NCBI RefSeq assembly: GCF_003001935.1
Contig: NZ_PVNG01000008.1
Location: 333,153-397,152, forward strand
Reading direction: 5' to 3'
DNA length: 64,000 nucleotides
Source: Nonomuraea fuscirosea
Lineage (GTDB): Bacteria; Actinomycetota; Actinomycetes; Streptosporangiales; Streptosporangiaceae
The notes under the pieces were generated by a model. The model was given only the letters and a program-made list of their open reading frames with translations. It did not search any database and had not been told where the DNA came from. The translations under genes were made by a program, and so were the position numbers. This document shows, piece by piece, positions 52,655 through 61,346 of the stretch; position 1 is the first letter of the stretch; the number at the start of each line of letters is the position of its first letter.

Positions 52655-53452
52655 ATGGACGCCGAAGAACTCGCCGCCAGGTGGCGAGAGCGACTCGAAT
52701 CCTGGGCGATTCCGGACGAGATCCTGGCCAAGGCTCCGGTGGACCCGTGGAGTCATTCGCCTGAGAGGTTCGGCACCCGTACCGACAGGGCGCTGGCCGA
52801 GCCCGACGACGGCCCCACCATGACGCGCCTGTCCGAGGCCCTGCCCGACCACGGCACCCTGCTCGACGTGGGATCGGGGCCCGGCGCCGCCTCGCTGCCG
52901 CTGCACAAGCGCATCGGCCACCTCTACGCGGTCGACAGCTCCGCCTCCATGCTGGAGGGGCTGGCGGCCAGGGCGGAGAAGCTGGGCGTGCCCGTCACGA
53001 CGGTCCACGGCCGCTGGCCGGACGTCGCCGACCAGGTGCCGACGGCCGACGTCACGGTGGCCGCGCACGTGGTCTACAACGTGCCCGACCTGGCCGGCTT
53101 CCTGCGCGCGCTCGACGCCCGCACCCACGGGCGGGTGGTGCTGGAGCTGCCGCACCGCCACCCCATGAGCTGGATGACGCCGCTCTGGCAGCACTTCCAC
53201 GGCGTCGACCGGCCCGTGCGGCCCATCGCGGAAGACTGCGTGGCGCTGGTGGCCGCGCTCGGGTTCGCGGTGCGGGTGGAGGAGAGGGAGGCTCCGCTGG
53301 AACGTTTCAGCTCACTTGACGAGCTGGCAGCCAGCGCTGTCAGACGGGTCTGCCTCGATCCGTCCAGGGCCGAGGAGGTGGGTCAGACGGCGGCCGAGCT
53401 GGGCATGTGGCCGTTGCCGCGCGACCGCTGGGTCACGATCTGGTGGGAATGA
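52655..53452 (+). CDS. Class I SAM-dependent methyltransferase
   Basis: This 265-residue protein has motif I TLLDVGSGPGAASLPL, then IGHLYAVDSSASMLEGLAARAE with the acidic motif II residue, and TADVTVAAHVVYNVPDLAGF as motif IV. These are typical of Methyltransf_11-type small-molecule methyltransferases. It is divergent from the FadE5-like gene. ATG 52655 gives MDAEELAARW; an in-frame ATG 52634 adds seven residues, and neither has a clear ribosome site. Substrate unknown. Confidence 0.78.
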   Translation: MDAEELAARWRERLESWAIPDEILAKAPVDPWSHSPERFGTRTDRALAEPDDGPTMTRLSEALPDHGTLLDVGSGPGAASLPLHKRIGHLYAVDSSASMLEGLAARAEKLGVPVTTVHGRWPDVADQVPTADVTVAAHVVYNVPDLAGFLRALDARTHGRVVLELPHRHPMSWMTPLWQHFHGVDRPVRPIAEDCVALVAALGFAVRVEEREAPLERFSSLDELAASAVRRVCLDPSRAEEVGQTAAELGMWPLPRDRWVTIWWE

Positions 53453-53495
53453 CCCCCGCGCGGGCGCCGTTGGCCTAGATGAGCCGCGATCGGCT

Positions 53496-53537
53496 CCCGG
53501 ACGAGACGCGCCGTACCCGGAAAGCGAAGACGACGCA
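53496..53537 (+). ncRNA. Guanidine-III riboswitch (ykkC-III) candidate
   Basis: The 40 bases from 53497 read CCGGACGAGACGCGCCGTAC then CCGG, then AAAGCGAAGACGACGC. This lines up closely with the guanidine-III aptamer I remember from Thermobifida fusca: CCGGACGAG, GCGCCGTACCCGG and an A-rich stretch before a GACG.CGC arm. CCGG (53497-53500) pairs with CCGG (53517-53520), and GCGCCGT can pair with ACGACGC with one mismatch to make the pseudoknot. It ends 19 bases before the ribosome site of an SMR exporter, the usual gene under this class. Confidence 0.82.
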
Positions 53538-53571
53538 CCGAGTCAGTCTCGTTCCGGAGGAGTTCGTCATC

Positions 53572-53886
53572 ATGGCGTGGATCATCCTGGTGCTGGCCGG
53601 CGTCTTCGAGGTCGCCATGGCCCTGTCACTCAAGCTCAGCAGCGGCTTCACCCATCTGTGGTGGACGCTGTCGTTCCTGCTCACCGCCGTGCTCAGCTTC
53701 GGCCTGCTCTCGTACGCGCTCAGGACGCTGGAGGTCGGCACCGCCTACGCGGTCTGGACCGGCGTCGGCGCGGCGGGCACCGCGATCCTGGGCATGATCG
53801 CCATGGGCGACGAGGTGTCGTGGCCCCGGCTCGTCTCCATCGCCCTGATCCTGGCCGGGGTCATCGGCCTGCGAACACTGGCTTGA
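53572..53886 (+). CDS. SMR-family exporter, probable guanidinium exporter
   Basis: This 104-residue small multidrug resistance protein has four membrane helices. It starts MAWIILVLAGVFEVAMALSLKLSSGF, with the single essential Glu14 in helix 1 used for proton/cation exchange. LEVGTAYAVWTGVGAAGTAILGM and a final LILAGVIGLR helix are typical. SugE/Gdx-type members export guanidinium. The riboswitch candidate upstream supports that over general drug efflux. GGAGGAG precedes ATG 53572 by 10 bases. Only one SMR gene is present, so it should be a homodimer. Confidence 0.87.
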   Translation: MAWIILVLAGVFEVAMALSLKLSSGFTHLWWTLSFLLTAVLSFGLLSYALRTLEVGTAYAVWTGVGAAGTAILGMIAMGDEVSWPRLVSIALILAGVIGLRTLA

Positions 53887-53917
53887 CGTCTTCGGTGGTG
53901 TCGGGTTGGGTGACGGC

Positions 53918-54304
53918 GTGATCGAAATTCATGCCGTCACCATCGACGCCCACGACCCGTACGAGATCGCCACCTGGTGGAGCAAGGCCACCGGGCTGCC
54001 TCTGGGCGAGGGCGACAAGCCCGGCGACGACGAAATCATGCTGCGCACGAAGCAGGACCCGTTCGTGCTGTTCATCCGCGTCCCCGAGGGCAAGACGGTC
54101 AAGAACCGGCTGCACCTCGACGTCAACGCGACCGAGGGCAGGACTCGTGACCAGGAGGTCGAGCGGCTGGTCGAGATGGGCGCGACGATCTTCGACGACC
54201 TGCGCAAGCCGGACGGCACCGGCTGGGTCACCATGCTCGACCCCGAGGGCAACGAGTTCTGCGTCTGCAGGAGCCAGGCGGAGCGGGAGGCCACCGCCGG
54301 CTGA
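53918..54304 (+). CDS. VOC/glyoxalase-like domain protein
   Basis: This 128-residue protein begins VIEIHAVTIDAHDPYEIATWWSKATGLPLGEGD, the actinobacterial glyoxalase_6-like pattern. NRLHLDVNATEGRTRDQEVERLVEMGATIFDDLRKPDGTGWVTMLDPEGNEFCVC closes the second beta-alpha-beta unit. His and Glu at the metal positions are visible. The substrate is unknown. It follows the SMR gene by 31 bases and may be cotranscribed. GTG 53918 chosen; TTG 53906 adds four residues. Confidence 0.78.
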   Translation: MIEIHAVTIDAHDPYEIATWWSKATGLPLGEGDKPGDDEIMLRTKQDPFVLFIRVPEGKTVKNRLHLDVNATEGRTRDQEVERLVEMGATIFDDLRKPDGTGWVTMLDPEGNEFCVCRSQAEREATAG

Positions 54305-54312
54305 GCCGGGGC

Positions 54313-54762
54313 TCACCGGCTCGATCGCGCGCGTCCCTGCATCGTGAGCGTCAGGACGGCGGAGATCAGGTAGACGAGCGCGCCGTGCCACGCGGCGTCC
54401 CAGGCCGAGCCGAAGACCCCGTCGCCGTCCAGGACGAGCTGCACCGGGTAGTCGAGCACGGCCACGATGGCGGCGGGCAGGAGCGAGAAGCGCCACGGAT
54501 GCTGCAGCGACCAGAGCCGGGCCTGGCGGGTGACCCGGTCGCCCACCTCCGGCTTGGACACCGCGCCGATGGCGGCGATCAGGGCGAACAGGCTGATGCC
54601 CAGCCCCAGCGCCCACACCGGGTCGCCGCCCTCGGTGAGCAGGCTCACGCCGAAGCCGGCCGCGGCCGCGACGCCGCCGCCGACCGCGGCGGCCTTCCAA
54701 GGAGCGCCACGCAGAGCGGCGCCGGAGAGCGATACCTCATCGCGTCGACTGATTTCGTTCAT
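54313..54762 (-). CDS. Integral membrane protein, unknown function
   Basis: This 149-residue protein has a polar N-terminus (MNEISRRDEVSLSG). Four membrane segments follow: AAAVGGGVAAAAGFGVSLL, PVWALGLGISLFALIAAIGAV, FSLLPAAIVAVLDYPVQLVL and AWHGALVYLISAVLTLTMQ. No catalytic motif is visible and I do not recognise a family. It is convergent with the VOC gene and divergent from a GNAT gene. ATG 54762 chosen; the frame remains open to 54924. Confidence 0.62.
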   Translation of the reverse strand: MNEISRRDEVSLSGAALRGAPWKAAAVGGGVAAAAGFGVSLLTEGGDPVWALGLGISLFALIAAIGAVSKPEVGDRVTRQARLWSLQHPWRFSLLPAAIVAVLDYPVQLVLDGDGVFGSAWDAAWHGALVYLISAVLTLTMQGRARSSR

Positions 54763-54827
54763 GTCAGCAATGCTGCCTTTTGTCCTACCCTGGGGGCATC
54801 GGGGACGGACCCTGAGCTGTCCCTGAC

Positions 54828-55763
54828 ATGATTTCCGACATGCAGGACATCGACATTGTGCGGCTCGGCCCCGCCGAAGGGCCCCGGCTACGCGAGGTGC
54901 GGCTACGCGCGCTGCGCGACTCACCGGACGCGTTCGGCTCCTCGTACGACCGAGAGCTCGCGTTCGAGCCCGAGACCTGGACGGAACGACTGGCGAACCC
55001 GGAGTCGCGCTGGTGGGTGGCCACCCGCGCCGGCCAGGACGTCGGCCTCGTGTGCGTGCTGCTGGAGGAGCAGGGCGCGCACCTGCTGTCCATGTGGGTC
55101 GCCCCCGAGGCCAGAGGCGCCGGCGTGGGCTCCCGGCTCGTGGACGAGGCCGTGGAGTGGGCCAGGGGCACGGGAGCCGGGCGGATCGGCCTGTGGGCCG
55201 TGGACGAGAACCACGCCGCCAGAGCCCTCTACACCCGCAAGGGCTTCACCCCCAGCGGTGAGATCATGGCCCTGCCGTCCAACCCCGCGCTGATGGAGTC
55301 CCACTACGTGCTGAACCTCGTCTTCCGCCAGGCCCGCAGGCAGGACGTGCCCGCCGTCGTGGCGATGCTGGCCGACGACCACCTCGGCGCCGCGCGCGAG
55401 GGCGACCCGAACGACGAGCGCTATCTCGCCGCGTTCGACCGGATCGACGCCAACCCCCACGACGAGCTCATCGTGGCCGAGCGGGACGGCAAGGTGGTGG
55501 GGACGATGCAGCTCACCTACCTGGCCGGGCTGTCTCGGCTGGGCGCCGAGCGGTGCCAGATCGAGGCCGTCAGGGTCGCCGCCTCCACCCGCGGCCAGGG
55601 GCTCGGCCGCGAGATGATCACGTGGGCGATCGACCGGGCGCGGGCGCGCGGCTGCGCGGTGGTGCAGCTCACCTCCGACAAGTCCCGTACGGGCGCGCAC
55701 CGCTTCTACGACTCGCTCGGCTTCACCGCCTCCCACGAGGGATACAAGCTCACACTGGGGTGA
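54828..55763 (+). CDS. Tandem GNAT acetyltransferase (two domains in one chain)
   Basis: This 311-residue protein has two complete GNAT domains. The first (about 8-160) has the acetyl-CoA motif LLSMWVAPEARGAGVGSRL, then AVDENHAARALYTRKGF. The second (about 164-311) has QIEAVRVAASTRGQGLGREM, then SDKSRTGAHRFYDSLGF. Both keep the Q/R-x-x-G-x-G/A loop, so both may be active. Tandem GNATs include mycothiol synthase, but MshD has other features, so I would not assign that role. Its 3' end overlaps the convergent oxidoreductase gene by 14 bp. Start at ATG 54828 or ATG 54840. Confidence 0.86.
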   Translation: MISDMQDIDIVRLGPAEGPRLREVRLRALRDSPDAFGSSYDRELAFEPETWTERLANPESRWWVATRAGQDVGLVCVLLEEQGAHLLSMWVAPEARGAGVGSRLVDEAVEWARGTGAGRIGLWAVDENHAARALYTRKGFTPSGEIMALPSNPALMESHYVLNLVFRQARRQDVPAVVAMLADDHLGAAREGDPNDERYLAAFDRIDANPHDELIVAERDGKVVGTMQLTYLAGLSRLGAERCQIEAVRVAASTRGQGLGREMITWAIDRARARGCAVVQLTSDKSRTGAHRFYDSLGFTASHEGYKLTLG

Positions 55764-57756
55764 TCTCCACCAGGTTGTCGTGGAAGGCCGGCCCCCTGCC
55801 CATGTCGCCGTCCCGCTCGGCCACGACCGCGTTGGGGCCCGCGCCGCCGGGGCTGAGCTTGGGCCAGTGCCCCTTCCGCGAGGCCACCACCCCGGCCGCC
55901 ACCCGGTCGCTGACCTCCACGTCGGCCAGGAACTCGCCGCCGTCGTTGTGCACGCGCACGCGCCGGCCGTCCGCCAGCCCGCGGGCCGCCGCGTCGGCCG
56001 GGTTGACCAGCACCACGGGGTCCTTGGCCCGCCGGCGCAGCTCGGGGTTGTTGCCGAAGGTCGTGTTGAGGAACGTGTGCGAGGCCGGCGTGATCAGCGT
56101 CAGCGGGTACGGCGAGCCGCCCGCCGCGGCGGCCGTGTGCGACGGCACGTACGCCTGGTCCGGGGGCGGGAAGCGCAGCCGCCCCGACGGCGTCGGGAAG
56201 CCCTCGGCGAACGGCGTGAAGGGCCGCGGGTAGCTCATCCGCATCCAGCCCTCCTTGCGTAGCCTGTCCAGGGTGATGCCCTCAAGCGACGGATGCCCGC
56301 TGGACAGCAGCTGCTCGGCCAGCTCCAGGTCCGAGTCGAACAGCGACGGCTCGGTCATCCCCATGTGCGCCGCCAGTCGCCGGAACGTCTCCGTGGTGGA
56401 CAGGCACTCGCCCGGGGGCGGCACGGCCTGCTCGTTCCACAGCAGGTACATGTGCCCGTATCCGGCGTGCAGGTCGTGGTGCTCGGTCTGCATGGTCGCG
56501 GGCAGCACGATGTCGGCGTAGTCCACGGTGTCGGTCGGGAAGTGTTCCATGACCACCGTGAACAGGTCCTCGCGGGCCAGGCCGCGCCTGATCGCGTTGG
56601 CGTCGGGGGAGGAGCCGGCCGGGTTGGCCGCGTACACCCACAGGCACTTCACCGACTCCAGCTGGGAGGCCAGCTTGGTCATCACCAGCGTGCGCACGGG
56701 CTTGGCCAGCAGGTCGTCCCGCCGGTCGATGTCGAGGTGCACGTGGTCGCTGGTGGAGAAGGCGAGGCCGCCGCCGGGGTGGCGCCAGTCGCCGGTGACG
56801 CCGGGGATGGCGGCGATCGTGCGCAGCGCCGCGCCGCCGCCGGCGTGCCGCTGCAGGCCGTGCGTGGCGCGCAGCGCGGTCGGGCGCGTGTGGGCGAGCC
56901 TCATCCCCAGCCTGTGGACGGCCTCGGCCGGGATCCCCGTGATCTCGGCCACCCGCTCGACCGGGTAGCGCAGGATCTCCTCGCGGAACTCGGCCCAGCC
57001 CTCGGTGTGCTCGGCGAGATACTCCTCGTCCTGCGCGTTCTCGGCCAGCACGACGTTGAGCAGCCCGAGCGCGAGCGCCCCGTCCGTGCCCGGCCTGATC
57101 GCGAGGTGCTCGTCGGCCTGGTCGGCGGTCCTGGTGCGGATCGGGTCGATGGCGACGACGTGAGCGCCGTCCGCCCGCGCGTCCTGGATGAACTTCCACA
57201 GGTGGTGCCCGGTGGTCAGGGTGTTGGTGCCCCAGAGCAGGATGAGCTTCGACAGCGCGAAGTTCTCCGGGTCCATGCCGCCCGCGGTGCCGTTCGTCCG
57301 GCGCAGCCCGCTGTTGCCGGCCGCCGAGCAGATGTTGAGCCAGTGCTTGGAGGCGCCCAGCATGTTCCAGAACCGCCGCCCCGCCACGCCTTCGCACCCT
57401 TGCAGGTAGCCCAGCGAGCCGGTGCCCAGATACGGCCAGATCGCCTCGCCGCCGTGTTCCTCGACGATGCCGCGCAGCCGTACGGAGATCTCGTCGAGCG
57501 CCTCTTCCCACGTGATCCGCTCGAACTGCCCCGAGCCCTTCGGCCCGACCCGGCGCATCGGATGGAGGATGCGGTCGTCCGCCCTGGTGTGCTCCAGGTA
57601 ACGGTTGACCTTCACGCACAGCGCGCCCCTGGTGTAGGGCTGGTCGGGGTTGCCGCGCAGCTTCACCGCCGCGCCGTCCTCCACGGTGACCACCCAGGAG
57701 CAGGTATCCGGACAGTCAAGCGGACATGCTCCCAAAACCCTCAATTCACCCGACAT
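55750..57756 (-). CDS. Molybdopterin-dependent oxidoreductase, 4Fe-4S
   Basis: This 668-residue protein is of the DMSO reductase superfamily. Cys11, Cys15, Cys19 and Cys47 (CPLDCPDTC ... GALC) bind a 4Fe-4S cluster. WLNICSAAGNSGLRR and LILLWGTNTLTTGHH belong to the cofactor region. A C-terminal molybdopterin-dinucleotide domain (about 555-668) has NPADAAARGLADGRRVRVHN. No Tat signal is visible, so it is cytoplasmic. No partner subunit is encoded alongside, so the electron partner and substrate are unknown. It is long enough to be complete. Confidence 0.88.
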   Translation of the reverse strand: MSGELRVLGACPLDCPDTCSWVVTVEDGAAVKLRGNPDQPYTRGALCVKVNRYLEHTRADDRILHPMRRVGPKGSGQFERITWEEALDEISVRLRGIVEEHGGEAIWPYLGTGSLGYLQGCEGVAGRRFWNMLGASKHWLNICSAAGNSGLRRTNGTAGGMDPENFALSKLILLWGTNTLTTGHHLWKFIQDARADGAHVVAIDPIRTRTADQADEHLAIRPGTDGALALGLLNVVLAENAQDEEYLAEHTEGWAEFREEILRYPVERVAEITGIPAEAVHRLGMRLAHTRPTALRATHGLQRHAGGGAALRTIAAIPGVTGDWRHPGGGLAFSTSDHVHLDIDRRDDLLAKPVRTLVMTKLASQLESVKCLWVYAANPAGSSPDANAIRRGLAREDLFTVVMEHFPTDTVDYADIVLPATMQTEHHDLHAGYGHMYLLWNEQAVPPPGECLSTTETFRRLAAHMGMTEPSLFDSDLELAEQLLSSGHPSLEGITLDRLRKEGWMRMSYPRPFTPFAEGFPTPSGRLRFPPPDQAYVPSHTAAAAGGSPYPLTLITPASHTFLNTTFGNNPELRRRAKDPVVLVNPADAAARGLADGRRVRVHNDGGEFLADVEVSDRVAAGVVASRKGHWPKLSPGGAGPNAVVAERDGDMGRGPAFHDNLVEITPV

Positions 57757-57915
57757 GAGAAACAGCCTACGTCCCAGGGGAGCGCCGGGAAATCGGAGAT
57801 GAAGGGTGGGAACTTCAGCGTGTAGCCTGCCCCCTGCGACGACTGGAGAACGATCGACGACACTGGGGGGCGGAGATCGTACGGTCCGGCACGGGAAGGG
57901 GCAGAATCTCTCTCG

Positions 57916-60348
57916 GTGGCCGATATCAGGGAACGAGACAACACGGAGGACCTCACCGAGGAGGATCCAGCCGTGGCTGAGTCGCGCCAGGAAAACGACG
58001 TCTACGTCGTCGAGCCACTACTGCCCCAGCGCCTGCGCCGCCCCTCCGACCTGCTGCGCTTCATCGCCACGATCCTCGTCCTCGCCGCCGTCGTCCTGCT
58101 CGCGCTGGTCGCCAAGCAGACGCTGATCGGGCTGGAGGCCGACGTCAAGGAGGGCGCGGAGCTCGTCCCCCTGCTCAGCAGGATCGCCGCCTTCCTCGGC
58201 GGCGCCGCCGTCCTCATCGTGCCCGCCGCCTTCGCGGTCGAGCGGGTCTTCCACCGCGACGGGCTGCGCGTCGCCGAAGGGCTGATCGCCGCCATCGTCG
58301 GCATGGCCGGCTCGTTCCTGCTCGGGCAGTGGCTCGTCGGGGGCAACGCCAACGACCTGCGCGTCCTGCTCACCGGCGGGCGCGAGATGGAGCCGCTCAA
58401 CACGCTGCTCACCTCGGTCATCGCCTACGCCACCGCCGTCCGCATCTCCCGCCGCCCCACCTGGCGCATGCTGATGTGGACCACGATCGCCCTGTACATC
58501 CTGGCCTTCTTCTCCGGCCGCCAGATCACCATCCCCAGCGCCATCGTCACCGTCCTCGTCGGCATGGCCATCGGCTACGCCACCCTCTACGGCGTCGGCA
58601 GCCCCAACACCAGACCGGCCGGCAGCGCCGTGGTCGCCGCGCTGCGCAAGCTGTCGTTCTCGCCGGTCTCCGCCCGCCGCATCGAGGACGACCACCAGGG
58701 CAGCCGCCGCTACGCCATCGGCCTGCGCGACGGCTCCAGCCTCGACGTGACCGTGCTCGACCGCGACCGGCAGGTCGCCGGGCTCCCCTACCGGCTGTGG
58801 CGCCGCTTCCGGCTCAACTCCGAGACCAGGCGGCGGGCGATCAGGTCGCTGCGGGCCGAGCTCGAACGCGAGGCGCTCATGGCGTACGCGGCCCAGGCGG
58901 CCGGCGCCAGCACCCCCCGCCTGCTCGGCACCAGCGAGATCGGCACCGAGGCCGCGCTGCTCGCCTACGAGCACATCGAGACCCGCCCGCTCGACGAGGT
59001 CCCCGACGAGGAGATCGGCGACGACCTGCTCGCCCAGATCTGGGAGCAGGTCGAGCTGCTGCAGATCCAGCGCCTGGCCCACCGCCGCCTCACCGGCGAC
59101 AGCATCCACGTCGACGGGGCGGGCCGGGTGATCCTCACCGACGCCCGCAGCGGCGAGGTCGCCGCCGGAGACCTGCTCCTGCGGCTCGACGTCGCCCAGC
59201 TGCTCACCTACCTGGCGCTGCGGGTCGGCCCCGAACGCTCCGTGCGCGCCGCGTCCGCCGTGATGGGCCCCGACGCGCTGGCCGCCGCCATGCCGCTGCT
59301 CCAGCAGATCGCGCTGACCAGGGAGACCCGCTCGGCGCTGTCGAAGGCCAAGAACGTCCTGCCCGGCATCCGCGAGCACATCGTCGCGCTCAAGCCGCAG
59401 AGCAAGGTCGAGGAGGTCCGCCTCGAACGGTTCCGGCCACGCACCCTGATCACGATCATCGCCAGCGCCATCGCCGCCTACATCGTGCTCTACCAGCTCA
59501 GCCAGGTGGACGTCTACCAGGTCGTCACCACGGCCAACTGGGCCTGGTCGGGACTCGCCCTGGTGGCGTCCTTCGCCAGCTTCGTGGCCGCCGCGTTCAT
59601 GCTGCGCGGGTTCGTCCCCGAGCACCTGCCGCTCTGGCGCACGGTGCTCGTGCAGTTCGCGTCGTCGTTCGTGAAGCTGGTCGCGCCCGCCGCCGTCGGC
59701 GGCGTCGCGATCAACACGCGCTACCTGCAGAAGCGCGGCATCCCACCGGCCAGCGCGGTGGCCAGCGTGGGCGCCTCGCAGCTCATCATGCTCGTCTTCC
59801 ACATCTCGCTGCTGGCCCTGTTCGCCTACATCACCGGCTCCACCACCGCGACCTCGTTCACGCCGTCACGCGGCCTCGTCCTGGTCATGCTGGCGGTCGC
59901 CGTGCTGGTGGTGGCGGTGCTCGGCATCCCGCCGCTGCGCCGGCTGCTCACCACGCGGATGAGCAAGCTGTTCTCCAACGTGCTGCCCAGGCTGCTCGAC
60001 GTGCTGCAGTCGCCGCGCAAGATGATCGAGGCGTGCGTCGGCACGCTCATGATCACGCTGATGTTCGTGCTGTGCCTGCACGCCTGCATCGCCGCCTTCG
60101 GCCACGAGATCAGCTTCACCGCCGTGGCGGTCGTCTTCCTCACGGCCAACGCGATCGGCTCGGCCGCGCCCACACCGGGTGGTCTGGGCGCGGTCGAACT
60201 GGCGCTGGTGGGCGGCCTGGTGCTGGCCGGGGTGCCGAAGGAGCTGGCCACCTCGGCCGTGCTGCTGTACCGGTTGCTCACGTTCTGGCTCCCGGTCCTG
60301 CCCGGCTGGGCCTCCTTCACCTACCTCCAGCGGCACGAAGCCCTCTGA
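57916..60348 (+). CDS. Large membrane protein with kinase-like and flippase-like (YbhN-type) halves
   Basis: This 810-residue protein has an N-terminal membrane block (about 48-235) with six or so helices. A cytosolic central domain (about 245-480) resembles ABC1/AarF or aminoglycoside-kinase-like folds (AAGASTPRLLGTSEIGTEAALLAYEHIE; HRRLTGDSIHVDGAGRVILTDARSG). The C-terminal membrane block (about 505-805) carries the lysylphosphatidylglycerol-synthase-type flippase pattern (SSFVKLVAPAAVGGVAINTRYLQ and AAPTPGGLGAVELALVGGL). GDSIHVD aligns where a kinase HRDLHxGNIL motif would be, with the Asn replaced. Role unclear; envelope lipid or polymer transport is a guess. Start GTG 57916 has no clear ribosome site. 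Confidence 0.75.
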   Translation: MADIRERDNTEDLTEEDPAVAESRQENDVYVVEPLLPQRLRRPSDLLRFIATILVLAAVVLLALVAKQTLIGLEADVKEGAELVPLLSRIAAFLGGAAVLIVPAAFAVERVFHRDGLRVAEGLIAAIVGMAGSFLLGQWLVGGNANDLRVLLTGGREMEPLNTLLTSVIAYATAVRISRRPTWRMLMWTTIALYILAFFSGRQITIPSAIVTVLVGMAIGYATLYGVGSPNTRPAGSAVVAALRKLSFSPVSARRIEDDHQGSRRYAIGLRDGSSLDVTVLDRDRQVAGLPYRLWRRFRLNSETRRRAIRSLRAELEREALMAYAAQAAGASTPRLLGTSEIGTEAALLAYEHIETRPLDEVPDEEIGDDLLAQIWEQVELLQIQRLAHRRLTGDSIHVDGAGRVILTDARSGEVAAGDLLLRLDVAQLLTYLALRVGPERSVRAASAVMGPDALAAAMPLLQQIALTRETRSALSKAKNVLPGIREHIVALKPQSKVEEVRLERFRPRTLITIIASAIAAYIVLYQLSQVDVYQVVTTANWAWSGLALVASFASFVAAAFMLRGFVPEHLPLWRTVLVQFASSFVKLVAPAAVGGVAINTRYLQKRGIPPASAVASVGASQLIMLVFHISLLALFAYITGSTTATSFTPSRGLVLVMLAVAVLVVAVLGIPPLRRLLTTRMSKLFSNVLPRLLDVLQSPRKMIEACVGTLMITLMFVLCLHACIAAFGHEISFTAVAVVFLTANAIGSAAPTPGGLGAVELALVGGLVLAGVPKELATSAVLLYRLLTFWLPVLPGWASFTYLQRHEAL

Positions 60349-60362
60349 GCCCAGCGCCGCGC

Positions 60363-61346
60363 TTACGCCGAGCCGGTGATCTTGTCGATGGCCTGGAGCT
60401 CGTCCTGCGTGAACGCGGGCCCGTCCACGCACGCCACGTTGTCCTCCAGCTGCTTCACGCTGCTCGCCCCGATCAGCACGCTCGTCACCCGCGAGTCCCT
60501 GAGCACCCACGACAGCGCCATCTGCGCCAGCGTCTGCCCCCGGGTCCGCGCGATCTCGTTGAGGTCGCGCGCCAGCTGCACGTCGATCTGCTCGGCGTTC
60601 AGGAACCTGCTGGTCGCCGCACGCGAGTCGGCGGGAACGCCGTCGAGGTAACGGTCGGTCAGCAGCCCCTGCGCCAGCGGCGAGAACGCGATGCAGCCCA
60701 TGCCCGCCTCCTCCACCGCGTCCAGCAGCCCGTCCTCGACCCACCGGTTGACCATCGAGTAGGACGGCTGGTGGATCAGCAGCGGCGTGCCCAGCTCCCG
60801 CATGATCCGCGCGGCCTGCGCGGTCTGCTCGGCCGAGTAGTTGGAGATGCCGGCGTAAAGGGCCTTGCCCGAGCGCACGGCCCGGTCGAGCGCTCCCATG
60901 GTCTCCTCCAGCGGCGTCTCCGGGTCGGGACGGTGGCTGTAGAAGATGTCCACGTAGTCGAGGCCCATGCGCCCCAGCGACTGGTCCAGGCTGGCCAGCA
61001 CGTACTTCCGCGAGCCCCACTCCCCGTACGGGCCCGGCCACATGTCGAAGCCCGCCTTGGTGGAGATGATCAGCTCGTCCCGGTAGGGGGCGAAGTCCTC
61101 GCTGAAGATCCGGCCGAAGTTCCGCTCCGCCGAGCCGTACGGCACGCCGTAGTTGTTGGCCAGGTCGAAGTGCGTGACACCGAGGTCGAACGCGCGGCGC
61201 AGGATCGCCCGCGAGTTCTCGATCGGCCGGTTGTCGCCGAAGTTGTGCCACAAGCCCAGCGATACCGCGGGCAGCTTGAGTCCGCTGCGCCCGCTGCGGT
61301 TGTACGGCTGGCGCTCATAACGCCCCTCGTCGGCCTGATAGGTCAT
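60363..61346 (-). CDS. Aldo/keto reductase, YghZ-like
   Basis: This 327-residue NADPH-dependent reductase is of the AKR superfamily. The catalytic tetrad is Asp61, Tyr66, Lys97 and His138 (HFDLANNYG, ISTKAGFDMWPGPYG, YSHR). The segment around 100-115 and the length resemble E. coli YghZ, an L-glyceraldehyde-3-phosphate/methylglyoxal reductase. AAAGGGG precedes ATG 61346, which lies in a 4-bp overlap with the stop of the oligopeptidase gene. The two are coupled. Confidence 0.9.
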   Translation of the reverse strand: MTYQADEGRYERQPYNRSGRSGLKLPAVSLGLWHNFGDNRPIENSRAILRRAFDLGVTHFDLANNYGVPYGSAERNFGRIFSEDFAPYRDELIISTKAGFDMWPGPYGEWGSRKYVLASLDQSLGRMGLDYVDIFYSHRPDPETPLEETMGALDRAVRSGKALYAGISNYSAEQTAQAARIMRELGTPLLIHQPSYSMVNRWVEDGLLDAVEEAGMGCIAFSPLAQGLLTDRYLDGVPADSRAATSRFLNAEQIDVQLARDLNEIARTRGQTLAQMALSWVLRDSRVTSVLIGASSVKQLEDNVACVDGPAFTQDELQAIDKITGSA

